Positions 55,181 through 63,951 of a DNA stretch of 64,000 bases are shown in pieces. Numbering within the stretch: the first letter of the stretch is position 1; every line of letters starts with the position of its first letter. The stretch is taken from positions 1,860,001 to 1,924,000 of the forward strand of contig NZ_CP144683.1 of the NCBI RefSeq assembly GCF_036687315.1, in the 5' to 3' direction. The stretch is from Sphingopyxis sp. TUF1 (GTDB lineage Bacteria; Pseudomonadota; Alphaproteobacteria; Sphingomonadales; Sphingomonadaceae). The position numbers and the translations under genes are program-made. The notes beneath the pieces were generated by a model. It worked only from the letters and a program-made list of their open reading frames with translations, was not told the origin of the DNA and searched no databases.

Positions 55181-56437
55181 ATGAGCAAGGAAAAAAGCGC
55201 CAGAATTCCGACGCCGCAGCCGATACGCGGCACGCAGGACATGCTCGGCGATTTCGCCGACCGGTTCGCTCACGTCGTCGACACGTTCGAGCGCGTGCGC
55301 CGCCTCTATGGCTACAAGCGGATCGAGGTGCCGGTGATTGAGCCGACCGCGGTGTTCGCGCGCTCGCTCGGCGAGACCACCGATGTGGTGTCGAAGGAAA
55401 TGTATTCGTTCGACGATCGGGGCGGCGAATCGGTGACGCTGCGCCCTGAATTCACCGCGGGGATCGCGCGGGCCTATATCACCAATGGCTGGCAGCAGTT
55501 CGCACCACTCAAGGTCGCGACGCATGGGCCGCTGTTCCGTTATGAGCGCCCGCAAAAGGGGCGCTATCGCCAGTTCCATCAATTGGATGCGGAAGTGCTG
55601 GGCAGCGACAGCCCGCTGGCGGATGCCGAACTGCTGGTGTTCGCCGATCAGCTGCTAAGGGAATTGGGGATCGCCGAGGGCGTGACCTTGACGCTCAACA
55701 CGCTGGGTGATGCGGAAAGCCGCGACGCCTGGCGCGCGGCGCTGGTCGAGCATTTCATGGCGCATCGCGGCGATCTGTCCGAAGACAGCCTCGCGCGGCT
55801 CGACAAGAATCCGCTGCGTATTCTGGACAGCAAAGATCCCAAGGATCGCCCGATCGCCGACAGCGCGCCCGACATCGATGCCTTTCTGACCGCCGAAGCG
55901 CAGGATTTCTTTAGTGCGGTGACCGCGGGCCTTGATGCCGCGGGGGTCGCGTGGGAACGCAATGCGCGGCTGGTGCGCGGGCTCGACTATTATCGGCACA
56001 CGGCGTTCGAATTTGTAACCGACCGGCTCGGCGCGCAGGGCACCGTGCTTGGCGGCGGGCGGTACGACGGGCTGATCGAAGCACTCGGCGGGCCGCCGAC
56101 CGCGGCGGTCGGCTGGGCAGCAGGGATTGAGCGTTTGGCGATGCTGGTCGCAGCCGATGCGATCGACACGAGGCTCGATGCAGTGATCGCGGTGGAGGAT
56201 GACGGACAACTTGCGGTCGCGATGAAGGCGCTTTCGGTGCTACGCAACGACGGCTTTGCGACCGAGCTCGTGGCCAGCGGGTCGCCGCGCAAGCGGTATG
56301 ACAAGGCGGCGAAGATTCCTGCGCATGCATTGATTTCGATCGGGACGCGCGATGGCGTTCCGCATGTCAATGTGCGCGGTGAAAGCGATCGTGCAAAGGC
56401 AATCAAAACTTGCCTGCAATCGTCACCCCGGACTTGA
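55181..56437 (+). CDS. hisS: Histidyl-tRNA synthetase
   Basis: Class II aminoacyl-tRNA synthetase, 418 residues. Motif 1 region: [19 protein letters not shown]; motif 2: [20 protein letters not shown]; histidine loop [16 protein letters not shown]; motif 3: [14 protein letters not shown]. The C-terminal anticodon-binding domain runs from about 320. The last six residues and the TGA stop are encoded within a palindromic repeat that begins at 56420. The ATG at 55181 gives the usual N-terminus; twelve further in-frame codons upstream lack support. Confidence 0.96.
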   Translation: MSKEKSARIPTPQPIRGTQDMLGDFADRFAHVVDTFERVRRLYGYKRIEVPVIEPTAVFARSLGETTDVVSKEMYSFDDRGGESVTLRPEFTAGIARAYITNGWQQFAPLKVATHGPLFRYERPQKGRYRQFHQLDAEVLGSDSPLADAELLVFADQLLRELGIAEGVTLTLNTLGDAESRDAWRAALVEHFMAHRGDLSEDSLARLDKNPLRILDSKDPKDRPIADSAPDIDAFLTAEAQDFFSAVTAGLDAAGVAWERNARLVRGLDYYRHTAFEFVTDRLGAQGTVLGGGRYDGLIEALGGPPTAAVGWAAGIERLAMLVAADAIDTRLDAVIAVEDDGQLAVAMKALSVLRNDGFATELVASGSPRKRYDKAAKIPAHALISIGTRDGVPHVNVRGESDRAKAIKTCLQSSPRT

Positions 56438-56494
56438 TCCGGGGTCCAAGCGGCACCGGCGTCAATGGATCCCGGATCGAGTCCGGGATGACGA
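56420..56494. repeat. Palindromic repeat (family B), copy 2, supplying the hisS stop
   Basis: Imperfect inverted repeat (56420-56447 and 56467-56494; three mismatches over 28 bp) matching the perfect copy at 27491-27568. The hisS TGA (56435-56437) lies inside the left arm. Confidence 0.88.
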
Positions 56495-56516
56495 AAATTG
56501 AAATGACAGTGAGTAG

Positions 56517-57584
56517 ATGACCAACGTATCCGCCCGCCAGATCGACGCCATCATCGAACGCCACGCCGCCTTGCAAGCGCGCATGGCGACCGGCGATATG
56601 GCGCCCGCCGATTTTGTCGCGGCGTCGAAGGAGTTTGCCGAGCTCGAACCCGTCGCGACCGCGGCGCGCGAGGTCGTGCGGCTGCGCGAAGAACTCGTCG
56701 CACTCAATGAAATGCTCGCCGATCCCGAGATGAAGGCGATGGCGGCCGAGGAAATTGCGGCGGTTGAGGAGGCGCTACCCGCCGCCGAACATGATCTTGC
56801 GATCAAGTTGCTGCCCAAGGATGTCGCCGACGAGCGGGCCGCGATGCTCGAGATCCGCGCCGGCACCGGCGGCGACGAGGCGGCGCTGTTCGCGGGCGAT
56901 TTGCTCCGCATGTACAGCCGCTATGCCGACACACGGGGGTGGAAGGTCGAGATCATTTCGGCGAACGAGGCCGAGGTCGGCGGCTACAAGGAAGTCGTCG
57001 CGTCGGTCAGCGGTCAAGGTGTGTTCGCCAAGCTCAAGTTCGAAAGCGGCGTCCACCGCGTCCAGCGCGTTCCCGTCACCGAAAGCGGCGGGCGCATCCA
57101 CACCAGCGCCGCGACCGTCGCGGTGCTGCCCGAGGCCGAGGAGGTCGACGTCGCGATCAACGACAATGACCTGAAGATCGACATCTATCGCGCGAGCGGA
57201 GCCGGCGGCCAGCACGTCAACACGACCGATTCGGCGATCCGTATCACGCACATCCCAACCGGCCTTGTCGTGATCCAGCAGGACCAGCGCAGCCAGCACA
57301 AGAACCGCGCCAAGGCGATGCAGGTGCTGCGCGCGCGGCTCTACGACCTCGAGCGCGAGAAGATCCACAGTGCCGAAGCCTCGGCGCGCAAATCGATGGT
57401 CGGGTCGGGCGACCGCTCCGAACGCATCCGCACCTATAATTTCCCGCAGGGGCGCGTGACCGACCACCGCATCAACCTGACGCTCCACCGCCTGCCCGAA
57501 ATATTGGAAGGCGCAATGGACGAGCTGATCGACGCGCTGATCGCCGAGGATCAGGCGCAGCGGCTGGCGGGGCTGGGTGAATAA
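56517..57584 (+). CDS. prfA: Peptide chain release factor 1
   Basis: Recognises UAA and UAG and triggers peptide release, 355 residues. The long N-terminal helical domain is followed by the RF1 tripeptide region [17 protein letters not shown] (P-V-T) and the catalytic GGQ in [14 protein letters not shown] near 230. The C-terminal end has [21 protein letters not shown]. It stands before prmC, which methylates the GGQ glutamine, although a family A repeat separates them by 130 bases. Confidence 0.97.
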   Translation: MTNVSARQIDAIIERHAALQARMATGDMAPADFVAASKEFAELEPVATAAREVVRLREELVALNEMLADPEMKAMAAEEIAAVEEALPAAEHDLAIKLLPKDVADERAAMLEIRAGTGGDEAALFAGDLLRMYSRYADTRGWKVEIISANEAEVGGYKEVVASVSGQGVFAKLKFESGVHRVQRVPVTESGGRIHTSAATVAVLPEAEEVDVAINDNDLKIDIYRASGAGGQHVNTTDSAIRITHIPTGLVVIQQDQRSQHKNRAKAMQVLRARLYDLEREKIHSAEASARKSMVGSGDRSERIRTYNFPQGRVTDHRINLTLHRLPEILEGAMDELIDALIAEDQAQRLAGLGE

Positions 57585-57609
57585 CCGCGGGGGCCTTGTT
57601 CTTCCAAAC

Positions 57610-57691
57610 CCGTTCGCATCGAGCGAAGTCGAGATGCCCATGGGGTCGGCGTCATTCCGCGGGGTGTCTCGATTTCGCTCGACACGAACGG
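57610..57691. repeat. Palindromic repeat (family A), copy 3
   Basis: Imperfect inverted repeat (57610-57639 and 57661-57691), same arm sequence as copies at 33781 and 37747, between prfA and prmC and ending 22 bases before the prmC start. Confidence 0.88.
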
Positions 57692-57713
57692 AAGCGAGCG
57701 TGGGTGGACGGCC

Positions 57714-58547
57714 GTGAATGAAGTTGCCGACAATATCCGCACGGCCGCCAATCTGCTCACCGGCATCAGCGACACGCCGCGGCTCGACGCCGAACTGCTG
57801 ATGGCGTACGCGCTCGGCGTCGACCGACAGCAGGTGTTGCTCGATCCTGCCCGTTACGAGGTGCCCGAGCTTTACGCGCATCTGGTCGCGCGCCGCATGG
57901 CGCATGAGCCGATCGCCTATATTCTCGGCTATCGCGACTTCTGGACGATCCGCGTCGAGGTCGGGCCCGGTGTGCTGATCCCGCGCTCTGACAGTGAGGC
58001 GCTGATCGAGGCGTGTCTTGACCTTCACCGCGAGCGCGGGGCGGGGTGGCCCACCACGATCCTCGATCTCGGAACCGGCCCGGGCACATTACTTCTGGCT
58101 GCGCTAAGCGAATTTCGGGCGGCGAGCGGGTTGGGCATCGACGCATCGGAATGTGCGCTGGCCTACGCCCGCGACAATGCCGCGGCGCTGGGTCTGGCCG
58201 ATCGCGCGTCCTTCCGCGCGGGCGACTGGACAGCGGGCGTGACCGGCCAGTTCGACCTTATCCTCTGCAACCCGCCCTATATCGCCGACAGCGAAGCGTT
58301 GATGCCCGATGTTGCCGATCACGAACCCGCGACCGCGTTGTTCGCGGGTGCCGACGGCCTCGACGATTATCGCCGCATCATCCCCGATCTGCCGCGCCTG
58401 CTCGCTCCCGGCGGCGCCGCGATCCTTGAAATCGGACATATGCAACGCATATCGGTGAGCGAGCTCGCCCACGCCGCGGGGTTTGCAGTCACATGCCGTC
58501 AGGATCTTGGTGGCCGCGATAGGGCGCTTTTGCTGACCCGCGCTTGA
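57714..58547 (+). CDS. prmC: Release factor glutamine methyltransferase PrmC (HemK)
   Basis: Methylates the GGQ glutamine of RF1 and RF2, 277 residues. The N-terminal helical domain reaches to about 80. The SAM site is ILDLGTGPGTLLLAAL (117-131), slightly divergent from the usual GSGA. The catalytic NPPY is at 186-189 (LILCNPPYIAD). The start is a GTG at 57714 with only a weak GGTGGA upstream, and a family A repeat lies in its leader. The pairing with prfA supports the call. Confidence 0.95.
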   Translation: MNEVADNIRTAANLLTGISDTPRLDAELLMAYALGVDRQQVLLDPARYEVPELYAHLVARRMAHEPIAYILGYRDFWTIRVEVGPGVLIPRSDSEALIEACLDLHRERGAGWPTTILDLGTGPGTLLLAALSEFRAASGLGIDASECALAYARDNAAALGLADRASFRAGDWTAGVTGQFDLILCNPPYIADSEALMPDVADHEPATALFAGADGLDDYRRIIPDLPRLLAPGGAAILEIGHMQRISVSELAHAAGFAVTCRQDLGGRDRALLLTRA

Positions 58548-58803
58548 GCCCCGCACAAGAATTCGCTTGGTTTTGGCGGCAAAGGGCGGTAGGGGCGGCT
58601 TACAGACCTGATCAGGGTCCCTTTGGCGGTGCAGCGCATCGATACTGGTCCGGCGGGTCTGCTTCCCAATTGCGATGCTCGTGCGGAACCGTGGGGTTCG
58701 GTGCAGGCGGTAAAGGGCAAGGCCGCGCAGAAAGCGTGGGCGCGACGCGCAAAGAGCGCGGTCGGCCAAAAGGGGTTGGCATAGCTATTAGCTTTTCGAC
58801 AGG

Positions 58804-59658
58804 ATGTCTCAGTTGAACATGAACAACCGGCAGAGCGGTCGCCGTCGCGGCCGCAACAATAACAGCAACAACAATAATCGGTCGCAGTCGGGCGGGCGCG
58901 GAGGCGTCGATCAGGCCAACCGCATCGACAGCCGGGCGCGCGGCAACGGCGCGCAGATGATCGAGAAATATCGCAACCTCGCGCGCGATGCGCAGCTGGC
59001 GGGCGATCGCGTCCAGACCGAATATTATCTCCAGTTCGCCGACCATTATTTCCGGGTCGTCAGTGATTTCCGCGCGCGGCAGGAAGAAAAGGCCGCGGCG
59101 AACGGGCAGGAACGCAGCCACGACCGTGGCCGCGAAATTCGCGGCGTCGAGGATTTCGACGGCCATGACGATACCGACAGCGATCTCGACGCCGACAGCG
59201 GCCGCGACGATGGCGACAATGGCGATGAGCGTAACGACCGCAGTGATCGGAACGATCGCGGCCAGCGCGACAATCGCGGCAACCGCGAACCGCGCAGCGA
59301 GCGCGATGACGACAATCGCGGCAACCGCCAGCAAACGCGCGGACGAAATGCGCGCCATCGCGACGAGGACGAGGGCCGCGACGACCGCAGCGATCGCGGC
59401 GAAACCCCCGCGCGCGACGACGTGGCCGAACAGGAAGCTGCGCCGCGCCCGTCGCGTCGCCCCGCGCGGCGTGCGCGTCCGGACGACGGCACTGATAAGG
59501 ACAATGCCGGGATCGACACCGCCGTGCTGCCGCCCGCGATCGGGCGCAGCGAGCGCGCTGCCGAAGCCGAAACCGCCGACGAAGCGCCGGCCGCGAAGCC
59601 GCGTCGCGCCCGCCGTACGCTGGCGGCGCGCAACACCGATGTCGAGGCGGCCGAATAG
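58804..59658 (+). CDS. DUF4167 domain protein with charged low-complexity tail
   Basis: A 284-residue protein of unknown function, found near prfA/prmC in many alphaproteobacteria. The N-terminus is Asn/Arg/Gly-rich (MNNRQSGRRRGRNNNSNNNN), then the DUF4167 core spans about 33-95: GGVDQANRIDSRARGNGAQM, IEKYRNLARDAQLAGDRVQT, EYYLQFADHYFRVVSDF. The remainder is dominated by Asp, Arg, Asn and Gly repeats and is likely disordered, suggesting RNA binding. A strong terminator follows the stop. Confidence 0.88.
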   Translation: MSQLNMNNRQSGRRRGRNNNSNNNNRSQSGGRGGVDQANRIDSRARGNGAQMIEKYRNLARDAQLAGDRVQTEYYLQFADHYFRVVSDFRARQEEKAAANGQERSHDRGREIRGVEDFDGHDDTDSDLDADSGRDDGDNGDERNDRSDRNDRGQRDNRGNREPRSERDDDNRGNRQQTRGRNARHRDEDEGRDDRSDRGETPARDDVAEQEAAPRPSRRPARRARPDDGTDKDNAGIDTAVLPPAIGRSERAAEAETADEAPAAKPRRARRTLAARNTDVEAAE

Positions 59659-59686
59659 GCCTGGCCTTTCAACGGCACATGCCATA

Positions 59687-59721
59687 GCCTCCCCGCGGGA
59701 TAATCGCGGGGAGGCTTTTTT
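59687..59721 (+). terminator. Terminator hairpin whose 3' arm is the ribosome site of the next gene
   Basis: Perfect 11-bp stem GCCTCCCCGCG / CGCGGGGAGGC (59687-59697, 59705-59715) with a 7-base loop and six T (59716-59721). It ends the DUF4167 transcript. GGGGAGG in the right arm lies 7 bases before the ATG at 59722 and is the only ribosome site there, so folding should also hide it. Confidence 0.88.
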
Positions 59722-61146
59722 ATGCGCGTCTTGTCAGGGCTTTGTCGTCCGCTGATCCTGGCAGCCGGGCTGATCGCGATCCCCGCGGGCGCGCAAGATC
59801 CAACCAAAGGCAATGCGCAGGGCGAGCTGGCCGTTACTATCTATAATGGCGGGCAATCGCTGGTGCAGGATATTCGCCAGATTGCTTTGCCCGCTGGTCG
59901 GGCGCGACAGGAGTTTCCAGACGTCTCGGCCCAGATTCGGCCGCAGACGGTCTCCTTCGCTGCGGCCGACACCGCGATCGTCGAACAGAATTTCGATTAT
60001 GACCTGCTCTCGCCCAATGCGCTGATGCAAAAGGCGGTGGGGGAAACGGTGACGCTGCTGCGCACCAATCCCGCAACCGGCGCCGAAACGCGCGAGCGCG
60101 CCAAGGTGCTCGCGGTCAATGGCGGCGTCGTGCTCCAGATCGGGCCGCGGATCGAAATCCTGCGCGACGACGGGATGCCGGTGCGCGTGATCTTCGACAA
60201 GATTCCGCCGAACCTGCGCGCCAAGCCGACCTTGTCGATCACGCTCGACAGCACGCGTGCGGGCACGCGGCCCGCGACGCTTTCCTATCTGACGAACGGG
60301 CTCGGCTGGGCGGCCGATTATGTGTCGCTCTATGACGAGAAAGCCGGGACGATCGACGTTCAGGGGTGGGTTACGCTCACCAACAGCACCGGCACGACCT
60401 TCGATAATGCGAAGACCTTGCTCGTCGCAGGGACGCCATCGGCGGGCGGAGCGGTCTCGCCGCGCTATCGGCCGCGACCGCAGCCGCCGGGCAATCTGCG
60501 CCGCGCCGGCACCGAAACCGCCCCGCGCGAGCAGCTCGGCGACTATTATCTCTATCCGCTCGCCGAACGAACGACGATCGCCAATGCGCAGACGAAGCAG
60601 GTGAGCTTCCTCGACGTCAGCGGCGTGCCGGCGCAGAAAATCTATGAATTTACCGTCGGCGGGTTCGAGACGATGACCGAACCCGCGAGCGCGGCCAGCG
60701 TCATCAAGTTCAACACCAGCGCCAAAGGCGGCGGCCTTGGCGATGCCCTGCCAGCCGGAGCGGTGCGCTTCTATCAGCGCGATCTGCGCGGCGACCCCCA
60801 GTTAATCGGCGAAAACAGCATCGGCCATACCCCGATGGGGAGCGAACTGGGCCTCGCGACGGGCCTTGCCTTCGACGTCAAGGTGCAGGCGACCGTCGTA
60901 AAGCGCGAGCGCGTTTCGGACCGTCGCTGGCGGACGCAGATGTCCTATCTGCTCACCAATGCGCGGGCGCAACCGGTAACACTCGACCTCGTCCAGCGCG
61001 GACTCGACTGGTATTGGGATGACACGCGAATCCTGACCGAAAGCCAGAAGAGCCAGCGGCTCGACAGCGACGGCACGCGCTGGCGGGTCGAATTGCCCGC
61101 CAACGGCGAGGCGACGATCACCGCGACCTTTGAAACGCGCTACTGA
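59722..61146 (+). CDS. DUF4139 domain exported protein, first of a tandem pair
   Basis: A 474-residue exported beta-rich protein. The signal peptide (GLCRPLILAAGLIAIPAGAQ) is followed by LAVTIYNGGQSLVQDIRQIAL. The DUF4139-type central part has LSYLTNGLGWAADYVSLYD, and the C-terminal half has NTSAKGGGLGDALPAGAVRFYQRD and LVQRGLDWYWDD. The function is unknown. Its ATG directly follows a terminator T run, with the ribosome site inside the hairpin. The related second gene begins 10 bases after its stop. Confidence 0.85.
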   Translation: MRVLSGLCRPLILAAGLIAIPAGAQDPTKGNAQGELAVTIYNGGQSLVQDIRQIALPAGRARQEFPDVSAQIRPQTVSFAAADTAIVEQNFDYDLLSPNALMQKAVGETVTLLRTNPATGAETRERAKVLAVNGGVVLQIGPRIEILRDDGMPVRVIFDKIPPNLRAKPTLSITLDSTRAGTRPATLSYLTNGLGWAADYVSLYDEKAGTIDVQGWVTLTNSTGTTFDNAKTLLVAGTPSAGGAVSPRYRPRPQPPGNLRRAGTETAPREQLGDYYLYPLAERTTIANAQTKQVSFLDVSGVPAQKIYEFTVGGFETMTEPASAASVIKFNTSAKGGGLGDALPAGAVRFYQRDLRGDPQLIGENSIGHTPMGSELGLATGLAFDVKVQATVVKRERVSDRRWRTQMSYLLTNARAQPVTLDLVQRGLDWYWDDTRILTESQKSQRLDSDGTRWRVELPANGEATITATFETRY

Positions 61147-61156
61147 GTCGCGGCCG

Positions 61157-62713
61157 ATGCGCCGCTGGTCGCTCCTGCTGACGCTGCTCGCCGCATCCCC
61201 GGCGGCGGCGCAGCCCATCGTCACCTCGCTCGCGCCTGAAAAAGTGTCGGTCAGCGTGTTCCGCGATCCGGGCCGCACCGAGGGCGGCGCGATTTCGCCG
61301 AACTGGCTGGAGGGCTTCGCGCTCATTTCCGAAACGCGCACCGTCGATCTGCCCGCGGGTGAGGCGGTGTTGCGCTTTGAGGGCGTGGCCGAGGGGATGA
61401 TTGCCGTCAGCGCGATCGTCACCGGCCTGCCCGGCGGCGTGGTGCAGAAGAATCGCGACGCCGCCCTGCTGTCGCCCGCGAGCCTGCTCGACGGTTCGCT
61501 GGGCAACCGCGTCCATATCCGCCGCACCGACCGCGCGACGGGCAAGGTCACCGAAGAGGAGGCAATCATCCGCTCGGGACCGGAGGGCGCGGTCGTTCTC
61601 CAGACCGCTGCGGGCTATGAAGCGCTCCGATGCACGGGAATACCCGAAACGATCATTTATAACGGCGTCCCGCCGGGACTCACCGCCAAGCCGACCTTGT
61701 CGGTGACGACGCGCAGCCCGGCGGCAGCGCGCGCGATGGTGACGCTGACCTATTTATCGACCGGCTTCGACTGGGCGAGCAACTATGTCGCGCGCGTGCG
61801 CGAGGACGGAAAGACGCTCGACCTTTTCGCATGGCTGACGGTGGCCAACAGCAATGGCGAAAGCTTTGCCGATGCGGGGCTCGCGGCGATCGCGGGAACG
61901 CTGAACCAGGTCAGCAATTTCGAGGCGCTCGCCGATCGTCCGCGCACGCCGCCGCTTCGCCTGAGCTGCTTTCCGACCGGCAGCGGGCGTTACGGCGCCC
62001 CGCCGCCTCCTCCGCCGCCCCCCGCTCCACCACCGCCGCCGGCCGTGGATGCCGGGATGGAGATCGTCGTTACCGGCGCGCGAATGCAGCGCGCCGAAAT
62101 GATGTCGCCGGTGTCTGTCGTCGCAAGCCAGGAAGATCTCGGCGATCTCAAACTCTATCGCGTGCCGGTCCCCGTCACCGTCGCGGCGAACGGGCAGAAG
62201 CAGGTGGCGCTGCTGGTCAAGGACCGCGTGCCCTTTCGGACCATCTACCGGATGCGGATCGGTCTTACCGACGAAGGTCAGGCGATGCGGCCTGAAATCC
62301 TGTTGCGGATGCAAAATAAGGAAGCGGGCGGGCTCGGCGTGCCGCTGCCGAGCGGGCAGGCGGCAGTGTTCGAACGCGTCGGCGACCAGGAACTGCTCGT
62401 CGGCGAAGGCGCGATGCGCGACCATGCGGTCGGCGAAAAGGTCGACCTTGTGATCGGTGAGAGCAGTCAGGTGCGAATCGACGTCGAAAATTTCGTGCCG
62501 CCGAAAAATGGCGCGAAGGATTACCGCGTGACCGTCACCAACGCGAACCCGCGCCCGGCCGATGTCGAGATCGGCTTTCTGATCGACGACCATGACGGCC
62601 TCGATTCGCGCATCCGCAAATTGCCGCGCCGCGATGGCCTGCTCAGCTGGACCGTCCGCGTACCTGCGAACGGCACCAAGAGCTTCGACTACCGCGTGAA
62701 GGCGGCGGACTAA
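61157..62713 (+). CDS. DUF4139-like exported protein with polyproline and TonB-plug-like segment, second of the pair
   Basis: A 518-residue paralogue of the upstream protein. The signal peptide (RRWSLLLTLLAASPAAAQ) is followed by similar segments: IYNGVPPGLTAKPTLSVTTR and VTLTYLSTGFDWASNYVARV. Near residues 282-297 it has a polyproline stretch. The next segment, MEIVVTGARMQRAEMMSPVS, looks like the start of a TonB-receptor plug (EIVVTGSR), after which the DUF4139 homology resumes (LYRVPVPVTVAANGQKQVAL). The ATG at 61157 starts the signal peptide. The stop overlaps the convergent thioesterase gene by 4 bases. The function is unknown. Confidence 0.85.
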   Translation: MRRWSLLLTLLAASPAAAQPIVTSLAPEKVSVSVFRDPGRTEGGAISPNWLEGFALISETRTVDLPAGEAVLRFEGVAEGMIAVSAIVTGLPGGVVQKNRDAALLSPASLLDGSLGNRVHIRRTDRATGKVTEEEAIIRSGPEGAVVLQTAAGYEALRCTGIPETIIYNGVPPGLTAKPTLSVTTRSPAAARAMVTLTYLSTGFDWASNYVARVREDGKTLDLFAWLTVANSNGESFADAGLAAIAGTLNQVSNFEALADRPRTPPLRLSCFPTGSGRYGAPPPPPPPPAPPPPPAVDAGMEIVVTGARMQRAEMMSPVSVVASQEDLGDLKLYRVPVPVTVAANGQKQVALLVKDRVPFRTIYRMRIGLTDEGQAMRPEILLRMQNKEAGGLGVPLPSGQAAVFERVGDQELLVGEGAMRDHAVGEKVDLVIGESSQVRIDVENFVPPKNGAKDYRVTVTNANPRPADVEIGFLIDDHDGLDSRIRKLPRRDGLLSWTVRVPANGTKSFDYRVKAAD

Positions 62714-63102
62714 ATCGGCGGCAACGCGCGCGGGCGGTGGTTTTCGTCGAGCGCGACGAAGGTGAAAAGCCCGCCCGTCACCTTTTCCTCGGTGCGCCCG
62801 CCGTCGCGCGTCGCGATGACCTCGATCCGAATGCCCATCGAGGTGCGGCCGCGGCGTTCGAGATGCGCGTAAACGGAAATAATGTCGCGCAGCAGGATCG
62901 GTGCAATGAATTCCATCGATTCGATGGCGACCGTCGCCACCGCGCCCTGGGCGATTCTTCCGGCGACGATGCCGCCCGCGATGTCCATCTGGCTCAGCAC
63001 CCAGCCGCCAAAGATATGGCCGTTGGCATTGATGTCGGCGGGGCGGGGGACGACGCGCAAAATCGGGTCGCGTGCCTCGCGCCGCGGGGTCGGGTCGGTC
63101 AT
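62710..63102 (-). CDS. YciA-like hot-dog acyl-CoA thioesterase
   Basis: A 130-residue hot-dog fold thioesterase. The N-terminal segment RVVPRPADINANGHIFGGWV is followed by LSQMDIAGG, the family's catalytic Asp region, and by AIESMEFIAPILLRDIISVYA and GRTSMGIRIEVIA. It probably hydrolyses acyl-CoA esters; the substrate is unknown. The ATG at 63102 overlaps the stop of the upstream two-TM gene (4 bp), so longer frames are unlikely. It is convergent with the DUF4139 gene, sharing 4 bases. Confidence 0.9.
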   Translation of the reverse strand: MTDPTPRREARDPILRVVPRPADINANGHIFGGWVLSQMDIAGGIVAGRIAQGAVATVAIESMEFIAPILLRDIISVYAHLERRGRTSMGIRIEVIATRDGGRTEEKVTGGLFTFVALDENHRPRALPPI

Positions 63103-63401
63103 GGTTTCAAATCCGGATCGTCGGCAAACGGGTCTTCGATCGATTCGTCGTGGCCGCTGCCGCTCGACAGGAATACCAGTCCCATCAGCGCCGCGCCGAG
63201 CATCACCGACAGGCCGACGCCCGCCGCTGTGGCGATGATCATATGAATCGTAAGCGCTTCGCCCATCGAAAAGCGCAGCCAGCCAAGCGCGCCGACCACG
63301 GCGACGAGCGACACCAGCGCCATGCCCTTCATCAGGCGGCGATAGCGCGCCCAAGCGACGTTGGAAGTATCGCGATTGTCCAGCGGTGAACGTTTTACCA
63401 T
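63099..63401 (-). CDS. Small two-TM membrane protein, unknown function
   Basis: A 100-residue protein. Two hydrophobic helices (LMKGMALVSLVAVVGALGWL and IIATAAGVGLSVMLGAALMG) are followed by a short acidic tail (DESIEDPFADDPDLKP). GGAG precedes the ATG at 63401. It overlaps the thioesterase gene by 4 bp and is probably cotranscribed with it. I recognise the general shape from other alphaproteobacteria but know no function. Confidence 0.75.
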   Translation of the reverse strand: MVKRSPLDNRDTSNVAWARYRRLMKGMALVSLVAVVGALGWLRFSMGEALTIHMIIATAAGVGLSVMLGAALMGLVFLSSGSGHDESIEDPFADDPDLKP

Positions 63402-63525
63402 CGCGTCTCCATGGACCAACGCGCTGCTGCGGCCAAGCATGATCGGCACGGGTGGGACGTTTCGTCCACCGCGCGAATCATGATAGGATTGCCCTGCAAC
63501 ACGGACAGACATGGGAGCGACAGCT

Positions 63526-63951
63526 ATGACGATCGGAGCGATTCTTCGTGAACGGAGCGGCGCGGTCGTTTCGGCACGGCGGGACGATACGGTGCGTGCG
63601 GTCGCCGATCTGCTTGCACGGAACCGGATCGGTGCGGTGCCAGTGGTCGAGGGCGACGCGGTGGTTGGCATCTTTTCGGAACGCGACATTGTGCGGCTCC
63701 TGTCCTCCTACGGACCCGATGCGCTCGATCGCACGCTCGACGATGTCATGACCAAATCGCCGGTGACCTGCGATTCGCATACCGCCGTGATCGCGGCGCT
63801 GTCGCAGATGACGCAGAAACGCATCCGCCACCTGCCGGTAGTCGATGGCGGCCGGATGGTCGGATTCGTGTCGATCGGCGATCTGGTGAAATATCGCATC
63901 GACCGGATCGAGGCCGAAGCCGCAGCAATGCGCGACTATATCGCGTCCTGA
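63526..63951 (+). CDS. Paired-CBS-domain protein
   Basis: A 141-residue stand-alone CBS-pair protein. CBS1 spans about 5-60 (RNRIGAVPVVEGDAVVGIFSERDIVR) and CBS2 about 70-130 (MTQKRIRHLPVVDGGRMVGFVSIGDLV). Such pairs bind adenine nucleotides or related ligands and usually act as sensors for a partner. The ATG at 63526 is preferred over 63511 because GGGAG lies 8 bases before it. It is divergent from the two-TM gene. Confidence 0.9.
   Translation: MTIGAILRERSGAVVSARRDDTVRAVADLLARNRIGAVPVVEGDAVVGIFSERDIVRLLSSYGPDALDRTLDDVMTKSPVTCDSHTAVIAALSQMTQKRIRHLPVVDGGRMVGFVSIGDLVKYRIDRIEAEAAAMRDYIAS

Noticed and set aside
58548..58803. Search for a small gene or RNA between prmC and the DUF4167 gene
   Set aside because: Short frames on both strands lack ribosome sites and protein-like composition; no stable structured RNA was recognised.
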